Shown one piece after another: positions 52,074 to 59,693 of a stretch of 64,000 nt of DNA; position 1 is the first letter of the stretch; every line of letters starts with the position of its first letter. Where the stretch lies: positions 1-64,000 of the forward strand of contig NZ_JAHTKU010000013.1 of NCBI RefSeq assembly GCF_019192965.1, in the 5' to 3' direction. The translations under genes and the position numbers were made by a program. The notes under the pieces are model-generated. The model was not told the origin of the DNA, did not search any database, and was given only the letters and a program-made list of their open reading frames with translations. Origin of the DNA: Nocardioides daeguensis. Lineage in GTDB: Bacteria > Actinomycetota > Actinomycetes > Propionibacteriales > Nocardioidaceae.

Positions 52074-53128
52074 CGGCTGTCCTCCCCGCCGCGCGCCGCG
52101 CCGCGGTCGCGCAGCACGAGCACGCCCTGGGCCACCCACAGCAGGACCAGCCCGCCGAGGCCGATGCCGACGACGACGGTGCCGAGCTGGGGCCGGTCGA
52201 GCACCTGCACGAGCGGAGGCCGCTCGATCGGCTTCGCGTCCAGGTCGGCGATCGCGTCGATCACCGCCTTCGTGCTCCCGTCGGCGCCGAGCAGCGAGAA
52301 CGTGCCGCCGGTGCTGGTCACGGCGGCCTCGAACTGCCGCGCGGCGTCGGGGCGCTCGCCGGTGGCCGGCGCGGCGATGCCGTGCACGACGACCTTCTTC
52401 TCACGGGCGTACGCCGCCGCGTCGGGGACGCTGAAGATGCCCGTGCCGATCGGCTCGTTGTCGGAGGCCAGCACGATCGCGCGGCTGCGGTCCTCCTCGC
52501 TGCGGTCGAAGCGCTGGACGCAGGAGGCCAGCCCGTCGCCCATCTGGGACTGGATGTCCCAGTCGAGCACGGTGCCGGCGGTGAAGATCGCGTAGTCGTC
52601 GCTGTAGACGTCGCCGGAGGCGAACGCCTTCTCGGCGGCGTTGAGCTGCTCGAGCACATAGCTGTAGTCGTCGGTGAGCGGGAACACCGTGATCGCGGCC
52701 CCGCTCCAGATCGTCAGCCCGATCCGCTCGCCCCGCAGCCCGGCGATGATGTCGCGGAACTCCCGCAGCACCTGGGCGTCGACCTCGGCCATCGACCCGG
52801 ACGCGTCCAGGCACAGCACGATGTCGCGGGTGCGGTCCTCCTGGGTCATCGTCTGCCGCTGCTGCAGCCGCCCGGCCAGCAGCACGGCGCCGGTGCAGGC
52901 GACCAGGGACGCCAGGGTCAGGCATGCGCCGAGGACGACCTGACGCCGGACGAGCACCCGGTAGCGGGGCAGGGACTGCAGCCGCGCCGTGTGGGCGACG
53001 TACGCCGTCCCGGCCCGGGGCGGTCGCCGCCACGGTCGCAGCCACACCACGAGCAGCACCAGCACCAGGGCGCCGAGCGCCAGCGCCAGCCACGGCCAGC
53101 GGAACGTCGTCGTCTCGGTGTCCCACAT
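52070..53128 (-). CDS. VWA-domain membrane protein (BatA-like)
   Basis: A 352-residue protein. It has two N-terminal helices (about 12-30 and 65-85), a VWA domain with a complete MIDAS motif IVLCLDASGSMAEV near 107, and a C-terminal helix (about 315-333). Acts in the MoxR/Bat complex on the outer face of the membrane in related systems. Start ATG 53128 overlaps the upstream stop by one base (TGATG). The longer open frame runs inside the upstream gene and is low-complexity. Confidence 0.85.
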   Translation of the reverse strand: MWDTETTTFRWPWLALALGALVLVLLVVWLRPWRRPPRAGTAYVAHTARLQSLPRYRVLVRRQVVLGACLTLASLVACTGAVLLAGRLQQRQTMTQEDRTRDIVLCLDASGSMAEVDAQVLREFRDIIAGLRGERIGLTIWSGAAITVFPLTDDYSYVLEQLNAAEKAFASGDVYSDDYAIFTAGTVLDWDIQSQMGDGLASCVQRFDRSEEDRSRAIVLASDNEPIGTGIFSVPDAAAYAREKKVVVHGIAAPATGERPDAARQFEAAVTSTGGTFSLLGADGSTKAVIDAIADLDAKPIERPPLVQVLDRPQLGTVVVGIGLGGLVLLWVAQGVLVLRDRGAARGGEDSR

Positions 53129-53643
53129 CAGGCCGCGCTCCAGACCGGGTTCCAGGTCGCCACCAGGCCTCGGGCCCGGGAGACGGCGGTCTCGAACAGG
53201 TCGCGTGCCACCTCGTCGTCGGGCGCGAACTCCGGCGGATAGACCAGCTCGAGCACCTCGACCAGCGGGACCGGCGCCCGGCCGCGGAAGTCGGCGAGCG
53301 CCATCGTCCTGGCCGGCAGGGTGGTCACCGTGCCGACGTAGTCGCGGACCACCTCGCTGAGCTGCTGGTGGCCCTCGCGCGGCGTGATCTCGTCGGCCCG
53401 GACGCGGGCGCCGATCCGGTCGATCCGGGCCAGGTGTTGCTGGCGTACGTCGGGCAGCGCGACGCCGGGCCGGGCGAGGTCCGGCTGCCGCGGCGCGCGG
53501 GTGAACCACCAGACACCCAGGTAGTAGAGGACCACGGCGGCCGCGAGCCCGATGCCGATCCACACCCACCGCTCGGCGTACCCGACCGGACCGGTGAACT
53601 CCTCGGGCAGCTCGACCGCGAGGACCTCAACGCCGGCGAGCAT
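53128..53643 (-). CDS. DUF4381-like single-pass membrane protein (Bat cluster)
   Basis: A 171-residue protein. A short extracytoplasmic N-terminus is followed by one membrane helix (WVWIGIGLAAAVVLYYLGVWW, about 25-45, shown in part) and a helical cytoplasmic domain with ADEITPREGHQQLSEVVRDY and FRGRAPVPLVEVLELVYPPEF. Position between DUF58 and VWA genes and this pattern match DUF4381-like members of Bat operons. ATG 53643 overlaps the DUF58 3' end by 17 bp. Function unknown. Confidence 0.75.
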   Translation of the reverse strand: MLAGVEVLAVELPEEFTGPVGYAERWVWIGIGLAAAVVLYYLGVWWFTRAPRQPDLARPGVALPDVRQQHLARIDRIGARVRADEITPREGHQQLSEVVRDYVGTVTTLPARTMALADFRGRAPVPLVEVLELVYPPEFAPDDEVARDLFETAVSRARGLVATWNPVWSAA

Positions 53644-54517
53644 GGCGGTGCCTCTCGAGCAGCCGGAAGACGGCGGTGATCGCGGAGTCGGGGTCGCGGA
53701 CCGCCTCGTGGGCGATGCCGAGCTGGTCGAGGCGGCGGCGCATCCGCCGGCCCTCCTCGTCGACCAGCGCGGCGTACTCGGCGCGCAGGCGTGCATCGCC
53801 TCGCAGCCAGCCGGGCACCTCGGCGTCGGCGTCGATGTCGACGAGCCGCCGGCCGGCCATCTCGCGGCGGGTCGGGTCGAGGTCGCCGACGGTCAGGAAC
53901 AGGACCTCGTGCTGGGCCGTGAGCCGGCGCAGCAGCATCGCCGACTCCTCGGTGAGGACGACCTCGTCGGAGACGACGACGAGGATCGTGCGCCGGCGGA
54001 CCGAGCGCACGACGTGGCGCAGCAGGGCGGGCAGGTCGCTGTGGGGACCGTCCGGGGTGATCGCGTCGTGGACCGAGGCGAGCAGCCGCTCCAGGTGGAG
54101 CTCGCCGGCCCGCGGGCGCTCGGCGTGGTGGCGCTCGGCGTCACCGTGGACCAGGGCGACGAGGTCGCCGTGCTGGACGGCCAGGTAGCCCAGCACGCCC
54201 GCCGCCAGGACCGCGAGCTCGCGCTTGGCCACCGCCGCGTCGTTGAGGGCCGCCATGCTGCGGCCGGTCGAGACGCACAGCAGCACCGTGTGCTTGCGCT
54301 CGGCGACGTACCTCTTGACCAGGAGCTGTCGGCTGCGTGCCGACGCCTTCCAGTCGATGTCCTTCACGTCGTCGCCGCGGACGTACTCGCGCAGGTCGTT
54401 GAAGTCGATCCCGCGCCCGACGTGGATCGCGGCGTACTCGCCCTCCAGCAGGCCCCACACCTTGCGGTGGGCGTGGATGGCCAGGCGGGACCTGATCCGG
54501 GTGAGGTGCGCGGTCAT
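53627..54517 (-). CDS. DUF58-domain protein
   Basis: A 296-residue cytoplasmic DUF58 protein. The family signature DFNDLREYVRGDDVKDIDWKASARS appears in shortened form around residues 40-62, followed by LLVKRYVAERKHTVLL and a degenerate VWA-like fold (VSTGRSMAAL, VVVSDEVVL). DUF58 genes almost always follow moxR, as here, 7 bp downstream. It probably assists the MoxR ATPase in acting on envelope proteins; this is family-level inference. Confidence 0.88.
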   Translation of the reverse strand: MTAHLTRIRSRLAIHAHRKVWGLLEGEYAAIHVGRGIDFNDLREYVRGDDVKDIDWKASARSRQLLVKRYVAERKHTVLLCVSTGRSMAALNDAAVAKRELAVLAAGVLGYLAVQHGDLVALVHGDAERHHAERPRAGELHLERLLASVHDAITPDGPHSDLPALLRHVVRSVRRRTILVVVSDEVVLTEESAMLLRRLTAQHEVLFLTVGDLDPTRREMAGRRLVDIDADAEVPGWLRGDARLRAEYAALVDEEGRRMRRRLDQLGIAHEAVRDPDSAITAVFRLLERHRHARRR

Positions 54518-54524
54518 CCGCGGC

Positions 54525-55583
54525 TCACGGGGTGGGTACGGCGCGGAACACGGCGTCGATGATCGTCTCCGGGCGGACTCGGTCGGCGAGCGCCTCGAAG
54601 CTGAGGTGGAGCCGGTGCCGCAGCACGCTGTGCCGCAGCTCGCGCACGTCCTCGGGGATGACGTAGTGACGGCCCTGGACGACCGCCATCGCCCGCGCCG
54701 CCTGGAAGAACGCGATCGAGCCGCGGGGGCTCGCGCCGATCTCGACGTAGTTGCCGAGCTCGGGGCCGAGCAGCCGGGTGGCGTCGCGGGTCGCCCGGAC
54801 CAGGGAGGTGATGTAGCGGCGGATCGCCGGGTCGACGTACACCCGCCGGACCAGGCCCTGCAGGTCGGCGACCTGCTGCGGGGTGACCACCGGCGCGACG
54901 TCGCTCATGTGCTGGCCGAGGGTGCCGTCGTCGATCCGCTCGAGGACCAGCAGCTCGTCCTCGTCGGTGGGGTAGTCGATGACCTCCTTGAGCAGGAAGC
55001 GGTCCATCTGCGCGTGGGGGAGGACGTAGGTGCCCTCCTCCTCGATCGGGTTCTGGGTGGCCAGCACCATGAACGGGTCGGGCAGCGGGTGGATGGTGCC
55101 GGCGATCGACGTCTGCCGCTCCTGCATCGCCTCGAGCAGCGCCGACTGGGTCTTCGCGCTGGCCCGGTTGATCTCGTCGAGCAGCACGAAGTTGGCATGG
55201 ACGGGACCGAGCTGGGTCTCGAACTCGTGGCGGCGCGGGTCGTAGACCTGGGTGCCGATGATGTCGCTGGGCAGCAGGTCCGGCGTGCACTGGATCCGCG
55301 CGAACCGGGCGCTCACGGCCTGCGACAGGGTCGAGGCGGCCAGCGTCTTCGCCAGGCCGGGCACGCTCTCGAGGAGCACGTGGCCCTCGGCGAGCAGGGT
55401 GACGAGCAGCGCCGTGCGGACCTGGTGCTGGCCCACGACCCGGCTGGAGAACGCCTCGGAGATCCGGCCGACCGCCTCGGTCGCGTGCGCCAGCTCGTCG
55501 GTGGTCAGCGGGGTGGACGGGTCGGCGGGAGCGCGTCGCGGGGAGCCGGCGGGGTGGGTCGGCGACTCGTTGACCTGCGTCAT
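54525..55583 (-). CDS. MoxR-family AAA+ ATPase
   Basis: A 352-residue AAA+ chaperone-like ATPase. Walker A is atypical, ESVPGLAKTLAASTLS near residue 75; Walker B is NFVLLDEINRASAKTQSALL near 130, with sensor 1 ATQNPIEEEGTY near 170 and a C-terminal helical lid near 290-350. First gene of the Bat-like operon. ATG 55583 is supported by minus-strand TAGGTT 7 nt upstream. In the Walker A, GxAKT replaces GxGKT, which is normal for MoxR proteins. Confidence 0.92.
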   Translation of the reverse strand: MTQVNESPTHPAGSPRRAPADPSTPLTTDELAHATEAVGRISEAFSSRVVGQHQVRTALLVTLLAEGHVLLESVPGLAKTLAASTLSQAVSARFARIQCTPDLLPSDIIGTQVYDPRRHEFETQLGPVHANFVLLDEINRASAKTQSALLEAMQERQTSIAGTIHPLPDPFMVLATQNPIEEEGTYVLPHAQMDRFLLKEVIDYPTDEDELLVLERIDDGTLGQHMSDVAPVVTPQQVADLQGLVRRVYVDPAIRRYITSLVRATRDATRLLGPELGNYVEIGASPRGSIAFFQAARAMAVVQGRHYVIPEDVRELRHSVLRHRLHLSFEALADRVRPETIIDAVFRAVPTP

Positions 55584-55590
55584 GGCGCCT

Positions 55591-55596
55591 AACCTA
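55591..55596 (-). promoter_or_regulatory. -10 element for the moxR operon
   Basis: TAGGTT on the minus strand, 7 nt before ATG 55583. Confidence 0.5.
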
Positions 55597-55613
55597 CCCA
55601 GCGGCCGGGCGGA

Positions 55614-56441
55614 TCACCCCTGGTGCGCAGGACCCTCGGCGAGCAGCCGCTCGCGGAGCTGGTCGTCGCGCCGCAGGCGGGCCAGGTCGCGCTCGCGGCG
55701 CTCGGCGACCACGGCCATCAGCACCAGCTCGGGCGGCGCCCCGTGCGGCGGAGCGGGGGCGAGGTAGGGGAGGACGTCGGCCAGCAGCGTCCGGCCCACG
55801 CGGTCGCGGGACGCCGGGTCCAGGGTCGAGAGGCGGCCGAGGAACTGGCGTACGGCGAGCGCGGTGCCGGTGGGCAGCGTGGCCAGGTCGAGGCGACGCG
55901 CCCAGGCCGCCAGCTCGCGCGGCATCGGCGGCGGCGGAGGCAGCCGCAGCGGCACCCGTTCGCGCACGACGTACGTGCCGGCCGCGTAGTCGCCGAGCCG
56001 CTTGCCGCGGGTGCTGAGCATGATCGAGAAGAACGCCGGCGCGCCCGAGAACGCATAGATCTCGACGAACCCGATCAGTGCCCGGACCAGCGCGTGCTGG
56101 AAGCTGATCGGGCCACCGTCGTCGCGGACCGTGCGCAGGCCCAGCGCCAGCTTGCCGACCGAGCGGCCGCGGGTCAGCGTCTCCAGCGCGGTCGGCACGA
56201 CCAGGAACGCCACCACGGACGTGAGCACCACGCCCGCGCCGACCAGCGCCTCGTCCCGGGCGACCGACGCCCCGACCACCAGAAGGATCGAGAGCACGAC
56301 GAGCGTCAGCAAGGTGAGCACCACGTCGATCAGCCCGCTCGCCATCCGCAGGCCGAGCGAGGCGGCCGGCAGGTCGAGCGCCACGCCCTCGCCGGTGACG
56401 AGGTCGTCGGCGGTGACGGTGGCGAAGTCGGAGGTGGGCAT
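55614..56441 (-). CDS. RDD-family membrane protein
   Basis: A 275-residue protein with an RDD domain (about residues 20-160): SLGLRMASGLIDVVLTLL, the RSVGKLALGLRTVRDDGG loop, and three or four helices. A cytoplasmic C-terminal helical region is rich in Arg, Leu and Pro (PLRLPPPPPMPREL near 170). RDD and SpoIIM genes are commonly adjacent to MoxR clusters in actinobacteria, as here. ATG 56441 is preferred over 56447 because TAGGGT lies 8 nt before it. Divergent from spoIIM with promoters a few bases apart. Confidence 0.85.
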   Translation of the reverse strand: MPTSDFATVTADDLVTGEGVALDLPAASLGLRMASGLIDVVLTLLTLVVLSILLVVGASVARDEALVGAGVVLTSVVAFLVVPTALETLTRGRSVGKLALGLRTVRDDGGPISFQHALVRALIGFVEIYAFSGAPAFFSIMLSTRGKRLGDYAAGTYVVRERVPLRLPPPPPMPRELAAWARRLDLATLPTGTALAVRQFLGRLSTLDPASRDRVGRTLLADVLPYLAPAPPHGAPPELVLMAVVAERRERDLARLRRDDQLRERLLAEGPAHQG

Positions 56442-56449
56442 CGCCACCC

Positions 56450-56455
56450 ACCCTA
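56450..56455 (-). promoter_or_regulatory. -10 element for the RDD gene
   Basis: TAGGGT on the minus strand, 8 nt before ATG 56441. Only 5 bp separate it from the opposing SpoIIM hexamer. Confidence 0.45.
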
Positions 56456-56460
56456 GGAGA

Positions 56461-56466
56461 TAGCCT
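56461..56466 (+). promoter_or_regulatory. -10 element for the SpoIIM-like gene
   Basis: TAGCCT, 6 nt before GTG 56473. Confidence 0.5.
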
Positions 56467-56472
56467 CACCAC

Positions 56473-57477
56473 GTGCCCCGGATCGACCTCGACGCCTACG
56501 TCGCCGCCCATGGGGGCTCGTGGGCGCGGCTGGACCAGCTGGTGCGCCAGCGGCACCGGACCGGGGCCGAGGCCGACGAGCTCGTCGACCGCTACCAGCA
56601 GGTGGCGACCCACCTGTCCGTCGTCCGCACGTCGGCGCCGGACGGCGAGCTGGTCGCCCACCTGTCGTCGCTGCTCGGTCGCGCGCGGATCGCGATGCTG
56701 GCCTCCCGGGTGCCGAGCTGGCGGGGGTTCGCGGGCTTCTTCACCGAGCGGTTCCCGGCGGCGCTCTACCAGCTGCGCTGGTGGTGGCTGGGCTGCCTGG
56801 CCGGCAACGTCGTGGTCACCGCGGTGATGATGGTCTGGCTCGGCCAGCACCCCCAGGTGGAGCAGAACCTGCTCTCCCCGCAGGAGATCGACCAGCTGGT
56901 CGGCAACGACTTCGAGAGCTACTACAGCGAGAACGCCGCCGGCGCCTTCGCCACCCACGTGTGGGTGAACAACGCGTGGGTGAGCGCGCTGTGCATCGCG
57001 CTCGGGATCCTCGGCCTGCCCGTGCTGTACCTGCTGTTCCAGAACATCGCCAACCTGGCGATCGTCGGGTCGATCATGATGCGCCACGACCGCGGCGACC
57101 TGTTCTGGGGCCTGATCCTCCCGCACGGCCTCCTGGAGCTCACCTGCGTCTTCGTCGCCGGTGGCGTGGGCCTGCGGCTGTTCTGGTCGTGGGTCGAACC
57201 CGGGCAGGTCTCGCGCGCCCAGTCCCTCGCCCGGGCCGGACGGACGTCGGTCACCGTCGCGCTCGGGCTGGCCGTGTGCCTGTTCGTCAGCGGCATCATC
57301 GAGGGCTTCGTGACGCCGTCGCCGCTGCCCACGTGGGCCCGGATCGCGATCGGCGTCGTCGCCGAGCTGGTCTTCCTCGCCTACGTGTTCGTGGTCGGCC
57401 GGGCCGCTGCCTCGCGCGGGGTCACCGGTGACGTGTCCGCCTCGCTGCTCGAGGACCGGGTCGCCACCCAGGCCTGA
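56473..57477 (+). CDS. SpoIIM-family membrane protein
   Basis: A 334-residue stage II sporulation protein M-like protein. A cytoplasmic N-terminus (IDLDAYVAAHGGSWARLDQL, DRYQQVATHLSVVRT) is followed by five or so membrane helices starting near residue 100. NNAWVSALCIALGILGLP near 175 and GLILPHGLLELTCVFVAGG near 215 are the family hallmarks. In actinobacteria this gene accompanies RDD and MoxR genes and is not evidence of endospores. It may help handle membrane proteins for the Bat system. Confidence 0.88.
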   Translation: MPRIDLDAYVAAHGGSWARLDQLVRQRHRTGAEADELVDRYQQVATHLSVVRTSAPDGELVAHLSSLLGRARIAMLASRVPSWRGFAGFFTERFPAALYQLRWWWLGCLAGNVVVTAVMMVWLGQHPQVEQNLLSPQEIDQLVGNDFESYYSENAAGAFATHVWVNNAWVSALCIALGILGLPVLYLLFQNIANLAIVGSIMMRHDRGDLFWGLILPHGLLELTCVFVAGGVGLRLFWSWVEPGQVSRAQSLARAGRTSVTVALGLAVCLFVSGIIEGFVTPSPLPTWARIAIGVVAELVFLAYVFVVGRAAASRGVTGDVSASLLEDRVATQA

Positions 57478-57488
57478 GGGCCGTTCTC

Positions 57489-57494
57489 TAGGCT
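57489..57494 (+). promoter_or_regulatory. -10 element for cgoX
   Basis: TAGGCT, 6 nt before ATG 57501. Confidence 0.5.
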
Positions 57495-57500
57495 GGGCCC

Positions 57501-58844
57501 ATGAGCCGCACCATCGTCGTGGGAGCGGGGGTCGCCGGCCTGACCGCGGGCCGCGACCTCGCCGAGGCCGGTCACGAGGTGCTCGTCCTCGAGGCGACCG
57601 ACCGCCCGGGCGGCAAGCTGCGCTCCGGCGAGGTCGCCGGGGTGCGGGTCGACGTCGGCGCCGAGGCGATGCTCAACCGGAGGCCCGAGGGCATCGCCCT
57701 CGCCGGGGACCTCGACCTGCCGCTCACGTACCCGACGTCCGCGACCTCGCGGGTCTGGACCCGCGACGCGCTGCGAGCGCTGCCGCGCACGTTGATGGGC
57801 GCCCCGCTCGACCTCGACGACCTCGCGCGCACCGGCATCCTCTCGGCCGAGGGCCTCGACCGGGCCCGGCACCAGATCGTGCCGCAGGTCGACGGTGACG
57901 TCTCCGTCGGCGACCTCGTCGGCCAGCGGTACGGCGCGGAGGTCGTCGACCGGCTGGTGGAGCCGCTCCTCGGCGGGGTGTACGCCGGCCAGGCGCGTCG
58001 GATCTCCACCCGCGCCGCGGTGCCGCAGCTGCTCGACCTCCTCACCCGCGAGCAGGTCGACGTCCCGCCCCCCGTCGCCGACGCGCCGCCGGTCTTCGCC
58101 AGCGTCCCCGGTGGCATGTGGCGGCTCACGGACGCCCTGGCCGCGGACCTGCAGCGCCGCGACGGCGTCGAGGTGAGGTACGACGCGACCGTGACCGCGG
58201 TGCGCCGTACCGCCTCGGGGTTCGTGGTCACCACCCCCACGGGTGAGGAGACGTGCGACCGCCTGGTCCTGGCCACCCCTGCGGCGCCGAGCGCGCGGCT
58301 GCTCGCCGAGCTCGCCCCCGCCGCCGCCACCGAGCTCGAGCAGGTCGCCGCCGCCTCGGTCGCGGTGGTCACCTTCGCCTTCCACAGCGACGACCCGGGC
58401 GTCGCCGAGGCGCTCGACACCGGCGCGTCCGGCTTCCTGGTCCCTCCCGTCGACGGGCGCCGGGTGAAGGCGTCGACCTTCTCCTTCGCCAAGTGGGACT
58501 GGGTGCGTGACGCGGGGGAGGGCCTGCTGGTGCTGCGCACCTCCCTGGGCCGGTTCGGTGAGGAGGACACCCTCCAGGTCCCCGACGAGGCGCTGGTCGC
58601 GGCCTCGCTCGCCGACCTCGAGACGGCGACCGGGCTCACGGCCGCTCCCGTCGACGCCGTCGTCCAGCGCTGGGGCGGTGGCCTGCCGCAGCTGTGGGTC
58701 GGCCACGTCGACCGGGTCGCCCGGATCCGCGCCGCCGTCGCGCAGGTCCCGGGGCTCGCGGTGTGCGGGGCGGCCTACGACGGCGTCGGGATCCCCGCCA
58801 CCATCGGTTCGGCCCGCCGCGCGGTCACCGACCTGGTCGTCTGA
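57501..58844 (+). CDS. cgoX: Coproporphyrinogen III oxidase (HemY/HemG-type)
   Basis: A 447-residue FAD-dependent oxidase. The N-terminal dinucleotide motif VVGAGVAGLTAGRDLAEAGH is followed by VLEATDRPGGKLRSGEV. GGVYAGQARRIS near 155 and a C-terminal flavin motif AVCGAAYDGVGIPATIGSAR near 418 are typical of protoporphyrinogen/coproporphyrinogen oxidases. In actinobacteria this enzyme acts on coproporphyrinogen III, and HemQ, encoded at 62.5 kb, completes the route. Leaderless -10 hexamer. The usual neighbours hemE and hemQ are not adjacent. Confidence 0.9.
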   Translation: MSRTIVVGAGVAGLTAGRDLAEAGHEVLVLEATDRPGGKLRSGEVAGVRVDVGAEAMLNRRPEGIALAGDLDLPLTYPTSATSRVWTRDALRALPRTLMGAPLDLDDLARTGILSAEGLDRARHQIVPQVDGDVSVGDLVGQRYGAEVVDRLVEPLLGGVYAGQARRISTRAAVPQLLDLLTREQVDVPPPVADAPPVFASVPGGMWRLTDALAADLQRRDGVEVRYDATVTAVRRTASGFVVTTPTGEETCDRLVLATPAAPSARLLAELAPAAATELEQVAAASVAVVTFAFHSDDPGVAEALDTGASGFLVPPVDGRRVKASTFSFAKWDWVRDAGEGLLVLRTSLGRFGEEDTLQVPDEALVAASLADLETATGLTAAPVDAVVQRWGGGLPQLWVGHVDRVARIRAAVAQVPGLAVCGAAYDGVGIPATIGSARRAVTDLVV

Positions 58845-58917
58845 GCGGCGGCCGGCACCGCGAACCTTGCCCCGTTGTCCCTGTCCCGCGGGACACCGGG
58901 CCCGGGATGGTCCTGCC

Positions 58918-59631
58918 ATGACAGCCCAGACCCACATCCCCGCGACCGCCCTCGACCACGCCGCACCGCACGACGAGCCGGTCGTCTACCCGCCGACCCG
59001 CTGGGCGCTGGCGGGCCTCGGCGCCGGCGTCGCCGGCCTCGGCGCGGTCGTCTCGTCCTCGATGGTGAGCGCCGTCTACGACGAGAAGTACGCCGGCGAC
59101 GCACCCGCGATCTCGAAGGCGCTCGGCGACATGGTGCCGCAGATGCTCGCCTTCCACGTGTGCGCGATGGTCGCCGCGGTGCTGATGGTGCCGTTCGCGG
59201 CGGGCCTGTACCGCCGGCTCACGGCCACCACCCCCGCCGACAGCGTGCTTCCGCTCGTCGCCTTCTCGGGCGTCCTGGTCACCGCGGTCGTGCTGGTCCT
59301 GGGCTCCGGCCTCGACACCGAGTTCATCTTCGCCGCCGGCGACCCGGACATCGTCGTCCCCGAGGACGCCGCGATGTTCAACCACTGGATCGGCACCGTT
59401 CCGTGGTGCTGGGGCCTGCTCGGCCTGTCCGGCGTCACCCTGTTCGGTGCGGCCCGCCACGGCGGCGTCCCGAGGTGGATCGGCCTCGTCGGCCTCGTCG
59501 GCGGGGGCCTCACCCTGCTGCTCGGCGTCTCGCCGCTGCAGTACCTGGCCGGCATGACCGGTCCGGTCGGCCTGCTCGTGATCGCGCTCGGCTTCCTCGC
59601 CGGGGACAAGGCGTTCCGCGGCCGCTCGTGA
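58918..59631 (+). CDS. Hypothetical membrane protein, six to seven helices
   Basis: A 237-residue integral membrane protein. A 30-residue N-terminal tail rich in His, Ala and Pro is followed by helices near 32-50, 75-98, 108-128, 155-175, 182-200 and 205-225. Loops include GDPDIVVPEDAAMFNHWIGT. I recognise no family beyond a loose resemblance to uncharacterised multi-pass actinobacterial proteins. It lies between cgoX and a sensor kinase and is in the same direction, so it could be a target or partner of that two-component system. GATGGT, 6 nt before the ATG, is a weak -10 candidate. Confidence 0.7.
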   Translation: MTAQTHIPATALDHAAPHDEPVVYPPTRWALAGLGAGVAGLGAVVSSSMVSAVYDEKYAGDAPAISKALGDMVPQMLAFHVCAMVAAVLMVPFAAGLYRRLTATTPADSVLPLVAFSGVLVTAVVLVLGSGLDTEFIFAAGDPDIVVPEDAAMFNHWIGTVPWCWGLLGLSGVTLFGAARHGGVPRWIGLVGLVGGGLTLLLGVSPLQYLAGMTGPVGLLVIALGFLAGDKAFRGRS

Positions 59632-59649
59632 CACGACCGACCAATTCGG

Positions 59650-59678
59650 CCGGTCCGCACCGTGGGGGTGCGGGCCGG
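59650..59678. terminator. Hairpin between membrane protein and sensor kinase genes
   Basis: CCGGTCCGCACC and GGTGCGGGCCGG form a 12-bp stem with one wobble and a 5-nt loop. It falls 18 bp after the upstream stop and immediately before the kinase -10 element, so it could terminate the upstream gene or bind a regulator. Confidence 0.45.
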
Positions 59679-59681
59679 CTG

Positions 59682-59687
59682 CAGAAT
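59682..59687 (+). promoter_or_regulatory. -10 element for the sensor kinase
   Basis: CAGAAT, 6 nt before GTG 59694. Confidence 0.4.
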
Positions 59688-59693
59688 GTGCCG

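Noticed and set aside
56473-57477. Sporulation function for the SpoIIM-like gene
   Set aside because: SpoIIM homologues accompany MoxR/RDD genes in many non-sporulating actinobacteria; no other sporulation gene is present.
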